64,000 bases of DNA from Poecilobothrus nobilitatus (GCA_947095535.1 OX352772.1:34057445-34121444), one strand, 5' to 3'; positions 13,909-26,084 are shown, counted from the first letter of the stretch. Notes: generated by a model not told the origin, from the letters alone. A program made the numbers and translations.

Positions 13909-14829
13909 ATGTATATACATAGAGTATTCACATGGAATAAAAAAGGTAGATAGTTTTTTTAATTTCGTAAAATTAACTTGATCGTATTTTAGTTTATTTT
14001 TATTTTAGTTTTTGTTTTTTTTTTTGTTTGTATGTCAATTGATGTATGTATGTACATTTGTATATATTTCTTCATATAACTTTTTCGACTTCTTAAAAAA
14101 AGAAAAAACCTCCATTCTACCTCGATTTTTTATCAATCAATTTTAGTTGTTTTCATAACCCAACTATAGGTACAAGAATTATTATTGTAAAAGTATAAAA
14201 TATGAAAAAATGTGTATAAATTAATATAAATTTAAAGTTATTTTCATTCGCTCTAAAATATTTTTAGTCAATCTTACAAGATTTTAAAAATTCAAACTAC
14301 AAGCTATTTAGTTTAATATCAGATCGATATTTATTATAAGAATATAATGATCCACTGTTGAGACAATCAAAAAGTTTATCAAACACTAATATATACAAAA
14401 TTTTTGCAACTTCTTTAGTAATACTTTTAAAATCAGACGTTTCAATAATTGGTCTAATAGCGGCACTCTAATAGCGGTTCTACTAAATATTTGTGTTGCT
14501 AATTTAAATCTCATTTTTGCAAAAGTATTCGGATTAATATTTTATGTAGTTAATTTGGTACACAACTTAGTTTTTCAGTTTATTTGAACTTCCACAAATT
14601 TTGTGGGTTCACAAAGGTTAATACCAATATTTTAGAAAATTTCAATATTACATCCAAAAATATTTTTTAATTTTTAGAAGAAATATTCTTCTAAACAAAA
14701 AAGAAAAAAATAAAAACAAATAGATCTCCGTTACAATTTACATCACACTTGCAATATTATAATAAAATTTTGTTGGCCTTCAAATATTATCTATGTGTTG
14801 TGTAGAGTTATTCTTTATGAGATCTATAA

Positions 14830-16200
14830 AATTCCATTTTAAAATTATAAGAACATTTGTTTGGGATGCATAGATAAATATGGATACCAAAAATACTGTA
14901 ATCTTTTTACGAAATATCCCCAAATACGATCTTGGGGTGATTTCAAATCAATGAAATTGACTACGATTTTATATGCTTTTATATTAACTCGTCGGTCGGT
15001 TTATTTATTTATTTATTTATTTATTTGTCATTCTGTCACGCTTTTTATTATCTTCGTAATCTGTTAGCAACATTTATAAGTGTTGTATGGTGCAGAGGAA
15101 AGTGTATAGGTTTCAAAAGTCGGGGGTCATGTTGTTCGAATCCAGTTCACATGCAACTTTTTTTTTTTAACTATCTATTCATCAACATTTTTTGAATAAA
15201 ATATGTATATATTTTGTATATATGAATTTGAAACTTAAATTTTTATCTCTAAATGCATACAATACACACGCAATATATTTTTGATCTTTTCTCTTATAAT
15301 AATATATTTTTATGTATGTTGCTAAAATATTTTGTTTACAACATTTGTTTAGTATTTAAATCAAAATATTTGCTGTCAACATTCTTTAATGCATATTGAA
15401 TATGCATGGTTAAAAATTAAGATTTTATGTTCGTAATATGTTCATTAAATATTTAAGTGTTGTATAGTGCAGAGCCCGGAGGAGAGCGTAAAGGTTTTGA
15501 AAGTAAGAGTAATTTGGTTCGAATCCAATTCGTGTAGGTACATTTTTTTTTTTTTGTTAACTGTATTCATCAACATTTTTTTAATAAAATTTTATGTATA
15601 ATATACACATATTATTTGATCTTTCCTCCTGTAATAATTTAGTTCAATCAATCTTGATGTGCATATGTATTTTGTATTAGGATTTAGCAAAACACAAAAT
15701 ATGTATATAGGTACAATATTTTTATGTTGCTAAATTATTTTGTTTTAAAACATTTGTTTAGGATTTAAATCAGAATATTTGTTGTCAACATTCTTCATTG
15801 CATATTGAATATGTATGGCGTTAAAAATTAATGTTTTATGTGTTTTATTTAGGAACATTTATTATGTATATTGTGTATATAGATATAAATATAAAATTTC
15901 ATTCAAAATAATTCCAATTGCCAAATTCAAACTACATACATACATAATATATTTTTGTATGTACATAGTAAAGAATATAAAAAGTAAAGATCATTACAAA
16001 ATTATGCTTTTGCGCATTACGCATTATGATTTACAAACAAAATTTTGTCAACACAAAAAATTAAAACTACGTATGTAAATATGTACGTACGTATGTAAAT
16101 AATATTATGTTAAACTAATTTCCTAAATTATTTTCTTCCGCTCCATTTGTTTATAATTTAAATCAAGATATTTGTCAACAATTTTTACTGCATGATCTTA
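14830..16200 (+). repeat. Degenerate tandem array containing tRNA-like segments
   Basis: Blocks recur at intervals of roughly 370-410 bp. The phrase CATATTGAATATG follows GTCAACATTCTT near 15380 and 15790, with a shorter relic near 16170. A tRNA-like block (GTTGTATRGTGCAGAG, then a T-loop-like GTTCGAATCCA) occurs at about 15080-15155 and 15458-15535. Each block is followed by a poly-T run and CATCAACATTTTTT. The T-loop phrase resembles the B box of an RNA polymerase III promoter, so the unit may be a SINE that was later tandemly duplicated. All copies are decayed. The short frames across it (14861-15067, 15815-16078) are not genes. Confidence 0.6.
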
Positions 16201-16537
16201 TTAAAGGATTAGGTAGGTACTAGGTGTTCAAGGTTAGATGTTTGTTTGGATATACGATATACTACTAATGCTATACTATAGAAATATACAGTAAAATACA
16301 TTTATGTACAATATATATCATTTTCATACGTGTTAGAAATGTTACTTCAACTAAAATTGTATTATAATATTTATAATCACAGTATTTTGGTACATATTTT
16401 ACTCTTCGAGGTACTTTCATTAATTATGAATTACATACTGGAATAAAAAATTTTTACTCTTGCCATATAATAAAAATATCCTATATTTTTTAAATTTAAA
16501 TTATGTGCTTCATTTAAAACTAAAAAGTATAAAATAA

Positions 16538-16909
16538 AATAATAAGCAAAAAAAATAATTTTTAAAATACATATGCTTTTATCGAAACCGAATTCGCCCC
16601 CTAAAAAGTAGAAAATAAAATTGATTGCAAAACTTTAGCATTTTGGACTGTTATAATATAAAAGTAAATTGCTGGAATAAAAAAGAAACACGAACCTCAA
16701 ATTTCGCAGATTTTTATTTAACCTTATTCCAGCAATTTACTTTTATATTATAACAGTCCAAAATGCTTGCACTAGCAATTCACTTTTATATTATAACAGT
16801 CCAAAAAGCTAAAGTTTTGCAATCAATTTTATTTTCTACTTTTTAGGAGGCGAATTCGGTTTCGATAAAAGCATATGTATTTTAAAAATTATTTTTTTTA
16901 CTTATTATT
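16538..16909. repeat. Foldback element (long inverted repeat)
   Basis: The two ends are near-perfect reverse complements. CATATGCTTTTATCGAAACC on the left pairs with GGTTTCGATAAAAGCATATG on the right, and the pairing continues inward through AATTGATTGCAAAACTTTAG. Arms are about 130-165 bp with a small central spacer. In the right arm the block CTTTTATATTATAACAGTCC is present twice, so that arm carries an internal duplication. It has no coding capacity and looks like a non-autonomous foldback DNA element. It lies between the two halves of the split LINE (13.7 and 17.0 kb). If transcribed it would make a long hairpin RNA. Confidence 0.85.
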
Positions 16910-16984
16910 TTTTTTCTTCTACGTGAGTTCTCTATGTATATAGTTACTTTATGCTATTATCAAATATTCTTTAAATAACGAGGA

Positions 16985-17380
16985 ATAAGTAAGAGATGCA
17001 ATAGATCATGATTTAAATTTAGTAAATTGGCTTATGCAAGACCGACTTTCATTAAATGTTGAGAAAACAAAGATAATTTTTTCTGATTATCATAAAATAG
17101 AAAAAAAAATAGAAATAATAAAAAAATTTAGTTATCTAAATTCTTAAATTAAATAAATAAATTATCTAAATTAAATTTTTTTACTATTTTGTTTATCTGT
17201 TCTAATTAAATTCTAAAAATATACATATGTAAATATACATTAAATATATATATAAAAATTTAATTAGAACAGATAAACAAAATAATAACTGTCTCTACAA
17301 TTTGTTAAAATTATTCAATTAGCTGTCAGACTCGTTTAAAGACATTAATAATATAATTTTGTCCAAGAAAAAGATTAAAA
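16985..17380 (+). pseudogene. Downstream part of the split LINE reverse transcriptase
   Basis: The frame reads DAIDHDLNLVNWLMQDR then LSLNVEKTKIIF, the segment that follows the YADD box in Jockey-like reverse transcriptases (N.DL..L..WL..N.LSLN..KT). It picks up where the 13665-13908 fragment stops. After about 17125 the sequence degrades and is interrupted by a 30-bp-arm hairpin. VKIIQLAVRLV at about 17305-17340 may be the later thumb/C-terminal region (consensus Q..AVRLI). Stops and shifts make it clearly non-functional. Confidence 0.65.
17183..17287. repeat. Hairpin with ~30-bp arms
   Basis: ATTTTGTTTATCTGTTCTAA at about 17187 is repeated in inverse complement (TTAGAACAGATAAACAAAAT) at about 17263, with a spacer of about 50 bp of AT-rich DNA. 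It sits inside the LINE remnant and is probably a tiny foldback element. Confidence 0.75.
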
Positions 17381-17529
17381 ATTTACTTGGCTAGATTTGG
17401 AATTCAATTTTTGATTTTATTTAAGTTTATTTAACTCGTTGGTAAACTTGTTTCTTGTTTGTTAAAATTTATGGAAAAAATATGTTTAGCGTGAAAATAA
17501 AAAATGAAAATAAAATAAAAATAACATAA

Positions 17530-18845
17530 AACAAGTAAATGTACCAAACAGTAAGTCGATGCAACCGACTTTTTAATACTCTACATCCTAATAATTCAAA
17601 TTAAATTAAAAATCCATAAGTTTTTTGGCAGCTGGTTGAACAGCCTTCCTTTTCTTCCTTATTCAATTCGAATTTAGAAAAACGTATAAAAGATTCATGC
17701 TTTAACATCCTTGTACAAAATTTAAAGTTTCTATCTTTATTAATTTCGAAGATATGCTTTTTAGAGCTTGGGAGGCGTGTGTCAGCTACCCGAATTGCCA
17801 CTCCATAATTCATCTCAAATTTCAGGGACATAGAGGAAACATTACAGAATACTCTTGTACCAATTTTAAAGGTTCTATCTTTATTGATTTTAGAGGTATG
17901 CTCGTTTGCTTTTGGCTAATTCGGTGGCTTTCAAAATCCGAACATATGGTCCAAATCATCAATCAATCTAATGTCAATTCTAAATTTTAAAGAAAAGGAA
18001 ACATAACAGAACACTCTTGTACAAAATATAAAGGTTCTATTTTTATTGGTTTTGGAGATATTGTTTGCTCTTGTGCTCGTTTGGAAATTTCCAAAATACG
18101 AACCCATGGTTTAAATTCTCTCAAATTTCAGAGACATAAAGAAAACACGAAACAACACCAGCGTACCAAATTGAAAGATTCTACATTTGTTGGTTTTGGA
18201 GATATACTCGTTTGCTCTGGGATTCGTTCGGGAGGTTCCAAAATCCGAACCCATGTTCCAAATCCCTTCAAATTTTAATCCATGGCCTAAATCCTCTCAA
18301 ATTTCAGAGCCATTAAGAAAACATAACAAAACACCCTTGTACCAAATATATAGGTTCTACATACCTTAGAGGGTTTTGGAGGTTTTACCTTTGTTTACTT
18401 TTGCTCGTTTGCTTCGGACTCGTTCAGAAGGTTCCAAAAACAAAATCCATGGATCAAATCCTCTTACATTTCAGAGACATAAATCAAACATGGAAGAACA
18501 CCGCTGTACCAAATTTAAAGGTTCTATATCTTTGTTGGTTTTGGAGATAATCTCGTTTGCTCCTGAATTATTCGGAAGCTTTCAGAATCCGAACCCATGT
18601 ACCGATTTTGTCCAAATGCAATCCCCGCTTTCCTTTCGTAATTAGTAACATACTATATAAATTTCATCAAGATAGCTTTATTAGTTTTTGAGTTATCGTG
18701 CGAACGGACGGACGGACATCGTTAAATCGACTGAGGAGATGATCCTGATTCATGTCCACATCTAAATCTCTTCTTTTTGGTGGTTACAAACACCATACCA
18801 AAGTTAATATACCCCATACTTTAGGTGTAGGGTATATATAAAAAA
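17530..18845 (+). mobile_element. Dispersed non-coding repeat element with internal tandem array
   Basis: The left end has AGTCGATGCAACCGACT followed by TACTCTACATCC; the right end has GGTGTAGGGTATA, roughly the inverse of the latter. The right part carries GTTTTTGAGTTATCGTGCG, GACGGACGGACATCGTTAAA and GTTACAAAC, a combination repeated in another element at 60280-61015. Between the ends lie about six copies of a ~160-bp unit, listed separately. No protein is encoded. Similar boilerplate ends are widespread in dipteran dispersed repeats, but I do not assign a superfamily. Confidence 0.6.
17630..18640 (+). repeat. Tandem array, about six ~140-180 bp units
   Basis: A recurring unit contains CAAATTTCAGAGACATAAAG, then TTGTACCAAATTTAAAGG, TTCTATCTTTATTGG, TTTTGGAGATA, GCTCGTTTGCT and CAAAATCCGAACCCATG. 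The TTCTAT phrase falls at about 17728, 17871, 18035, 18178, 18355 and 18523, so the period is about 140-180 bp. Units diverge by small indels. All short reading frames here (17601-17831, 17754-17990, 18081-18278, 18187-18369, 18376-18645) are by-products of the repeat. Confidence 0.85.
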
Positions 18846-18849
18846 AAAA

Positions 18850-20290
18850 AAATAAGTACATATATGTATTAATAATAATTTATGTAATTATTATTTCTTA
18901 ATATTAAAATTCATAAAATTATACTTTTATTTTATAATTAAATTATTTGTGAATCTATTAAGACCAGATAGCTTTAAGCTAGGTTATAAATCTTGTCAAT
19001 GATTACTACTTTTATCTTATGTTATAAATTTATACCTATTTTGATTTCAATAAAAAAAAAAAAAAACTAGCCAAAAATCGAAAATTTGAAAATGATCGGC
19101 ATCATTTTTTCTTTAACGTCTAAGGATTCTTAAAGGTCCATTACATTTCAAATTAAATATTATGTATGTATATGCTTAGAATTATTAAAATTAATAATAA
19201 AATTAAACATATCTTTTTTATAACTAAAATACTGTGTTATAAAAATACAAAATAGTTTTTGGATTTTACAATTAATTTATCATTTACATTTTTTGCCTCA
19301 GAAAACAGAGAAAAATATTATGTAATTTGTGTATAAAAAACTACTTTTAATTGAAGTTGGTTTGGATATTATCGATAACAGGGTAAAATTTAACTTGTAC
19401 GAAATTTAGAATAAGAGAGAAAATGCGCCTTAATTTATTTCTTAAATTTATGTTTATTTTTATATTACAAATATAAAACGAGTAGATTGTTCACTTTTCT
19501 GCCTTATTTTCTATAACATAATAATATAAAACAAAATCAGCTGTATCCATCACAGAACCGATCGCAGGAATAGGAAAACTTATATAAGAGTTATATTATA
19601 TAAATATATGTATATATAAATATAAGTATGTATGTGAAATATGACACAGCTATATTATCTGTGAATTTGTACGTTTTATATATTATTTTATATATATGTG
19701 CATTTCGTGAAAATGAAAACAAAACTAAAAGTTTGTCGGATCAAAAAGTATATGTACTATGAACAAGTTGCTACTCTAACTTCACGTAACTTTTTTCATA
19801 ATAATTTTTTTAATTATTCGTAAAAAATGTTAAAATCTTTCTGATAAAGTGGCACTTAGGGACAAATATGAAATTTTATTAAATTCCGTTCAGCCATTTG
19901 GAGTGTATACGTGCCGAGAGACAGACAGGTACACAGGCAGACACAGACTCTAAAAACACTTAATTCAGGTTTATATATGTAACCAATGAAATGCATATAT
20001 GCAAGAATCTAAGGTTTGAATTTTTGGTGCCATCACAATACCTTCCAATTGTAATGTTTAAACATGTTAAAATGTAAAATTTTAACACTTTCTATATAAT
20101 CTTAAAAAAAAAGTCTTATACATTATATACGCATGAAAAACAAAGTGGATAATATTTAATAATAAAATGGGAGTCGTGAATAATATATTTATTGAAGGAG
20201 TACAAAATAAAAAAAATAAATTACAATTTTACTTCATATAGTCTATAGATATAGATTATTATCTTTCAGCATTATTTCTATATAATGAAG
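18850..20290. other. AT-rich stretch with one dispersed-repeat tail motif
   Basis: Most of this is featureless. Near 19887-19945, TTCAGCCATTTGGAGTG followed by an alternating CAGACAGGTACACAGGCAGAC tract resembles the tail of a common insect interspersed repeat; its limits are not visible. No gene is supported. Confidence 0.5.
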
Positions 20291-20300
20291 GTAAATTTAT

Positions 20301-20640
20301 ATGGTTAGCAAATTTTTATGGTTAACAAAAAAAAAACAAGGCTTTGCGAGTTATTGTCAATTATATTCCAATGTATGTAGACGAACAAATATTAGTTTAA
20401 TGCTTGGTAATTTAAAATGGATGTCCGTTCGCCAAAGCAATATATTAGGAGGCAAAACTTATTTTGTATATAAGATAGGCGGCATAACAATTCTCAGGAG
20501 GTAAAAAATTAGGAACAACCTTTTTTACAAACGAATCTTCTGTAGGGTTCAATAAATTAACCGTATTAAGCAATGTGGATCTGGATATTTTATTTAGAGA
20601 CAAAATGAAATTTAAAGTATGGTATGAAAATCTTTTTTAT
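20301..20640 (+). pseudogene. LINE C-terminal domain fragment
   Basis: The frame contains RRTNISLMLGNLKWMSVRQS, then GGKTYFVYKI. A second frame follows with TTFFTNESSVGFNKLTV and VDLDILFRDKMKFKVW. This order resembles the conserved tail after the reverse transcriptase in Jockey/CR1-type ORF2 proteins (T.ISLML..L.WM..R.SN, then K......L). A stop near 20504 and a frame change show it is dead. It is not obviously the same family as the 26-kb or 30-kb elements. Confidence 0.6.
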
Positions 20641-20696
20641 TTTGATCTTATTTTTTTTATTTTTAATAATTAAATTAATTTGTTTAAAAGTGTTAA

Positions 20697-20875
20697 TTTT
20701 TTAGTATATTCCCCTGTTACGTAAAGGAAATTACACAGCCTTTCCTTTACAGGCGTAGCTGTAAATGTCGTAAGGGGGAAATTATTCTTACTATGTGTGT
20801 GGGATTCGAACCCACACTCCCCTGGTGTTTACAGAATATTTTATACACTCCTACCCACTAGGACACCGAGGCCCC
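20697..20875 (-). mobile_element. tRNA-derived SINE, copy 1 (family S)
   Basis: On the minus strand the copy begins GGGGCCTCGGTGTCCTAGTG (A-box-like) and includes GTGGGTTCGAATCCCACAC, an excellent tRNA T-arm and pol III B box. A shared tRNA-unrelated body follows (CCCCCTTACGACATTTACAG, ACGCCTGTAAAGGAAAGGCT, GTGTAATTTCC), ending in an A-rich tail. It has the full-length architecture. The tRNA-like head is not a working tRNA because the acceptor stem does not close. Confidence 0.9.
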
Positions 20876-21034
20876 AAATATTGATTTTGAATTAATTTTA
20901 ATTTTCTTTTGGAATACTTTTAATATTTTTGAAATTTATATAAATGTTACATAAATGTTAAATAATTTTTTAATTTATTTGGTTATAATTTTTTTTTTCG
21001 ATTTTACTGCATGAAAATGTTCGATTTTACTGCA

Positions 21035-21600
21035 TGAAAATGCATATATAAGAGCTTGCGTAAATACAGAAAATCTGAAACAGACTACAAGAATTTTTAT
21101 TCGATTTATACTGAAAAGCTAATATTGTAAGATTCCATAATTTTTTAATAAAACTAATTTGAAATCATTTTGATAGATCTCTGAAAACTTTAGAAAATGG
21201 TTTATAATATAATATTTACTATAATTAAAAAAAGGGGTTTATATTATAGCATCCGAACATTTTATTTAACTTAACTCCAACGACTATATTGAAAGCCAGG
21301 GGCATATGTCGCTCTATTATATCACTATAATAGACTGGCTACATACAGGTGCCCAGAATATAACCCTTATAATATAGAGACAAATTCATTTAAAGCTATA
21401 ATAAAGTATTCTAGAAAGGTATAAAATATAATAATTAAAAATCACTATTGATGGTTAAACGAATAGCATAAGTATCGGTAATTTATATTGTAATAGAATA
21501 CGTTTAGTTTAAGTTAGTTGTAAGGTCTATGTTAAGTTTGTCTTAAGTTTTTATAAAATAAAGAACCTAAACAATTTACGGTCTTTAAAATTTTTTCAAA
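21035..21600 (+). pseudogene. Decayed copy of the 26-kb LINE (family B)
   Basis: Translated pieces such as IIASEHFI, NDYIESQGH and LYYITIID match FIASEHFIFLDKNRYIQSQN and PLLYHYNRR of the element at 26031-27732, in the same order. The AAATCTGAAACAGACTAC stretch matches KPESDYK. Many stops and indels are present. It sits between two copies of SINE family S. Confidence 0.7.
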
Positions 21601-21767
21601 ATAACGCAACAAAAATGTTCCAAAAAACAAAAAAAAAATAAAATTAAAAATAAAAACATTCACATAGGTATACTAAATAATAAAACATATAGTTTTTTTT
21701 AAGATTTAGTATAATTCCGCAAGTTAGAATAAATATTATTTTTCTAAGGCTTTTTCTTTTTAGTTAA

Positions 21768-21931
21768 TTCCCCCTGTCACATAAATGTAACAAGGAAATT
21801 ATACAATCTTTTCTTTTTAGACGTGGTTGTAAATGTCGTAAGGGGGAATTATTCATACGATGTGTGTTGGATTCTAACTTACACTCCCTCGGTGTTTACA
21901 GCATATTTTACCCACTAACGCCACCAAAACT
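21768..21931 (-). mobile_element. tRNA-derived SINE, copy 2 (family S), diverged
   Basis: It has the same layout as copy 1: GTCGTAAGGGGGAATTATTC, TGTGTGTTGGATTCTAA (a mutated B box) and CTCGGTGTTTACAGCATATT are recognisable. The promoter-like head has lost about ten bases and several box positions, so it is an old, inactive copy. Confidence 0.8.
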
Positions 21932-24780
21932 TTTTTTTCTAGCTATAATTTAAAAAAAATTATTAAATAAAAAAAATAAAGTTAAAAAACAAAATTATTA
22001 AAATTTAAAATTTTTATTAAGTTAATTAAATAAAACTCAACTGTAAAATTAAAAAGAAAAACAAATTATTTTCATTAAAATTATATTATAGCAATTTATT
22101 TATTGTTATGTGTATATGTGTATATGTATATGTTATTTAATATTTTAATTTAATAACATTGCAAAAAAAAAAAAAAAAAAAATTCGTCCTTTACGAAGGT
22201 CAGTTGTTAACTACAAATGGTTAAAATAAACTATTAACACATTTATCCTATGTATGTATGTATATTTACTACAGTAGTAAAAATACTATATAGGTATAAT
22301 AAAAAAATTTAAAAGAATAAATTCTTTCAAAGAATATATTTACCGTAAGAATAAAAATATACATAAATAAAAACATACACTTATTACAAACCTACATATA
22401 TACTTTCTTCTTTCCATACATATTTCGTAAAATGTGTATTTACATTTTATTTTTCTATTTAAAAAAATAAAATTTAGTATCTTCCAAAAAAAAAAATAAA
22501 AAAACAGAAAAAAAAGAATTATTACACCGTTAAGTACATTATTTATTATATTATATATTCATTTTAGAATCATCGATTCGTCATTCTTATGTACTATCAA
22601 AATACAAAAAAAAAAAAAAAAACACAAAATCTAATACACAGAATTCCCCATAACGAAAGAAAACTGCGTTGAATTATTTTTATTTTTTTCCTTTTTTATA
22701 ATACTTATTAATATTAATATATGGATATACATATATATATATATATATGTATAGCAATACATATCACACATACATCATTTCATATACATAAATTTATTCT
22801 CAAATGAATATCCTAACGGATCCTACAACTTAACATTTTTCGTTTATTTACAATCAAACTAACAACAACAACAACAACAACAATATATAAACCTTTTAAC
22901 AGAACCTTTGTTTTTTTTTTTTTTTTAAACCGCAAGAAATAAGCAATAAAAAATGAAAGAAAGAGATAGAAAGAATAACAAAAGATAAAAAAAAATTGTG
23001 TCATAAGAAACAAAAAAAAAAAGCACATAACAACAAGAGCAACAACAAAATAGAAAAAAAAATATTTCGTTCTTGAAAAGTTTAGCACCACCCACTATAA
23101 TGTCAAAAGATTTGAGTACCTCTCACTCACCAACAACAAAAAAAAAAAAAAAGAAAAGAGAAAAAAAATTTTAATGTACTTACATTTTTTTTTTTTCGTT
23201 GTCTCTCAAGAAATTCTGGTTTTTATTTTTTTCTTTAAATGTTAACACAAGAAATAGAATAAGACATGCGCCTGGGGAAATCCTTAAGGATAAAACAATA
23301 AAAAGAAAACAAAAAAAATATTAAATAAAAAATCAAATTTTGTAATTTTTACATTTTATTTTTTCTGTTTACAGTTTAGTTATATTTAGTTAAGATTTTC
23401 CCCTCCAAAATTCTTTTTATTTATTTTTTTTTTTGAAATTTTTCTCTTTTCTGTTTTGCATTTTTTTTTTTATGAAAAATCTGTTTATGGATTCTGCAAA
23501 AATTGTATTAAAATATAAATAATTTACAGAATTATATTGTTTTAGATTTTTTGAATAATTTTTGTTGTGTTAGGTTAGTCATTTTGATAAAAACCGTTAA
23601 AGATTAATATATATATATAACATTTGTCTTTATGTATGTATTATTTATTATGTATGTATATATATAATTTTTTTTTAGACGGTTAAAAATTAAAAGTATA
23701 TAAAATAAAAATCAAAATTTATGGAGTAAATATGAAAAAATAAATAATATGTATAAGAAATAAAATTATTGAATTTTAGTTTTGCAGATAATATCATGCA
23801 GATATGTAAGAATCATGTGAGTCTTATTTTTTTGTTAATTAAAAGTGAATAAAAATAAGAAATAATGAAAAAAGGTATATGTGTAGCCAAAATACAAATA
23901 AATTTTTGGTTTTTTTATTAATTTTTGTGTGATTTAAAAAAAAATTTTTTTTTTTACGTTTATTTATTATAAGTTTTAAATTTATTTAAATTTAAAATTT
24001 AACTATTTAGTAATATGTTCCAAAATATATGAATAAATATTTCAATATATAATATTATATTTTTATAAACGTTAAGGCCCTAGCTAGGACTAAATTCTGT
24101 AATTTTTTTTTGTTATGATTTTAACGATAGGTTAAAATCAAAAATCAATTTTAATAAATAATATATTTAATATTTAAAATTATATAAATTATGTATTTCA
24201 AAAAAATTCATATTTCAGTGGGTTTAATGTACCTAAATATATGCATACATATACATATATATATATATATATATACATTTTGGATCAATATGCTTGATTT
24301 TGATGTCATTTGAAAAATATTTAATGAAAATTCAATTGATTTTTGAAAATAACTCTGTTTTTGTATAAAAATAATCAAAATCACGAATTTGAATCAAGAA
24401 AATTTAAAACTAAAATAAAAATTATTAAAATTTGAATTTAAATACGGTATACCAACTATAAAATTTTACGTATATCATATACGGAAAACTCATTTCCTGA
24501 ACTGACTCTTACGATTTTATACTGTGAAACTCATTTCCTCTTTGACTCTTACGAAATGTTGTGTATGTAAAATAAAACATGTAAAAATAATTAAATTAGT
24601 AAAATTTAAAATTCTTCTAAAATATATATATTAGATGATTTTCTCATTGTTATACAATTTGCTATTTTTTTCTATTTTTCGTTGTGAACTAACACGTTTG
24701 ATCACTTAGTTTTATGAAACAATTATATGTTCTCTTTCTGGGTTCCTTATTAAATATGATAAATTTAGATTTCAATTTAG
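21932..24780. other. AT-rich stretch with microsatellites
   Basis: It contains an ACA/CAA trinucleotide run (about 22859-22883), TA tracts near 22733 and 24244-24276, and many A/T homopolymers. The frame at 22813-23091 (-) is low-complexity. Two copies of ACTCATTTCCT...GACTCTTACGA near 24488 and 24528 form a 40-bp direct repeat. No gene is supported. Confidence 0.6.
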
Positions 24781-24954
24781 CTATATTTATTTATTTATTT
24801 ATTTATATGCAGGTATTTATAGGTGGTACATAAACGTGCCAGGTATCTATAACCTGGTAGGAATGTGGGATGTACGAGATATTATGATATATAAAGTATT
24901 TATATACTGCGATATATAAATATTTTGATAATTATGTATATATTATAATTATTG

Positions 24955-25028
24955 TAACCAAACGGGAATCGAACCCGAGATCTCTCATTTCCTTATGAAG
25001 CGGTGTGTCAACCACATTTAGCTATTTG
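24955..25028 (-). mobile_element. tRNA-like SINE head (second family)
   Basis: On the minus strand AATAGCTAAATGTGGTTGAC is followed by CTCGGGTTCGATTCCCG, a perfect T-arm/B box; the A-box-like TAGCTAAATGTGG lies about 50 bases before it. The flank is AT-rich and not like family S. No matching 7-bp acceptor stem is visible, so a SINE or tRNA pseudogene is favoured over a real tRNA gene. Confidence 0.6.
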
Positions 25029-25154
25029 ATATGTAAGTAAACTGAAAGTAATTTTTCTAGAAAATTGTTATGATTTTTTAAGCAATTTTTCTTTGGGGTG
25101 AGAATTATTGAAAAGCGCTAAAAAGGAGTGGTACGAATACAATTCCTCCATTAA

Positions 25155-25210
25155 CGTGCGGGAATTTAACCGACAACTAACTAAATATCATCTCCCTTTT
25201 TAGCCAATAG
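25155..25210 (-). mobile_element. Degenerate tRNA-like sequence
   Basis: The minus strand reads CTATTGGCTAAAAAGGGAG and then GTCGGTTAAATTCCCGC, an A-box-like and a weakened B-box-like element at tRNA spacing. It lies about 130 bp from the better-preserved tRNA-like head at 24955-25028 and may be a relic of the same SINE family. Confidence 0.35.
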
Positions 25211-25680
25211 GTTAGGGAACTTTTAGTATACTATTGTAGTGTTTGGGCGCAAGTAAAGATTTAGCTATAAAGTAAAAATTAGGTTTAAGATTTGTAGGGA
25301 TATGATAAACGAAGATTTTGATGTTCCTTTTAATTAACATAGGTTAATTGGAAATGCAATTATCCTCAATTTTATCGAATCACAAACGAATTATTATATT
25401 CTCAATTATTCCATCTAGGATTTTTAACTATATTGGGGTGGGCAGCTGGGCCTGTCTTCGTTTCTCTTTGGAAAACTTTGAGTGAAAGCATTAGAAATTT
25501 TATTTTGTCGGAATAAGTTCCCACTATCTGTAAGAGAACAGGAATAAGAGATCCTAATAAACGTCGGAGACCAAGTGGAGAGAGCGTTGAAGTAATAATA
25601 TTGGTATGGTTTATTAAACAAATTGTTCTATTTAGCAGTTTATCGAGAAAGTTTACTGTCCTTTTAGAGCCTCCTGCTAT
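25211..25680 (+). pseudogene. Possible very decayed LINE tail
   Basis: A phrase like CSVWAQVK, followed by further broken frames over 450 bp, is reminiscent of the post-polymerase region of LINE proteins. No strong motif survives and the call is weak. The minus-strand frame at 25424-25621 is not recognised. Confidence 0.2.
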
Positions 25681-26084
25681 ATATTAAAAAATTTAAACAA
25701 ATCAAAAATTGTACATATTTATAAATTAAGGAATTTATAATGTAAAAGATTAAAATTTTGGTGATATTTATATATACGCCAATTAAAATTTTGTTATTTG
25801 TTTCTTATTAAAAATTTGTATGCAACTTATTTTAAAAAAATTTAATTTATTTATTTATTTTAAGAAAGAAGGGCAAGAGACGTTTTTGTTATGAAAATTT
25901 ACTTTTTCAGTAATTTTACTCCTAATTAAAAAAAACTATGTTACCTCTTTATGATTTGAGCCCTCACTGTATTGATTAATATGCCACTTCCCAACTCCAT
26001 CAACCAAGCCCCTTTACCATTTAAAGTTTTTTTTTTTTTTTTTTTAAATAAAATGCTGGATTAAAAATATTAAAAATGGATTAC

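Noticed and set aside
18376..18645. 89-residue frame and its neighbours at 17.6-18.6 kb
   Set aside because: All fall inside the tandem array and change frame from unit to unit.
22813..23091. Hydrophobic 92-residue minus-strand frame
   Set aside because: Poly-A/T and trinucleotide repeat read as Phe, Val and Lys; no gene structure.
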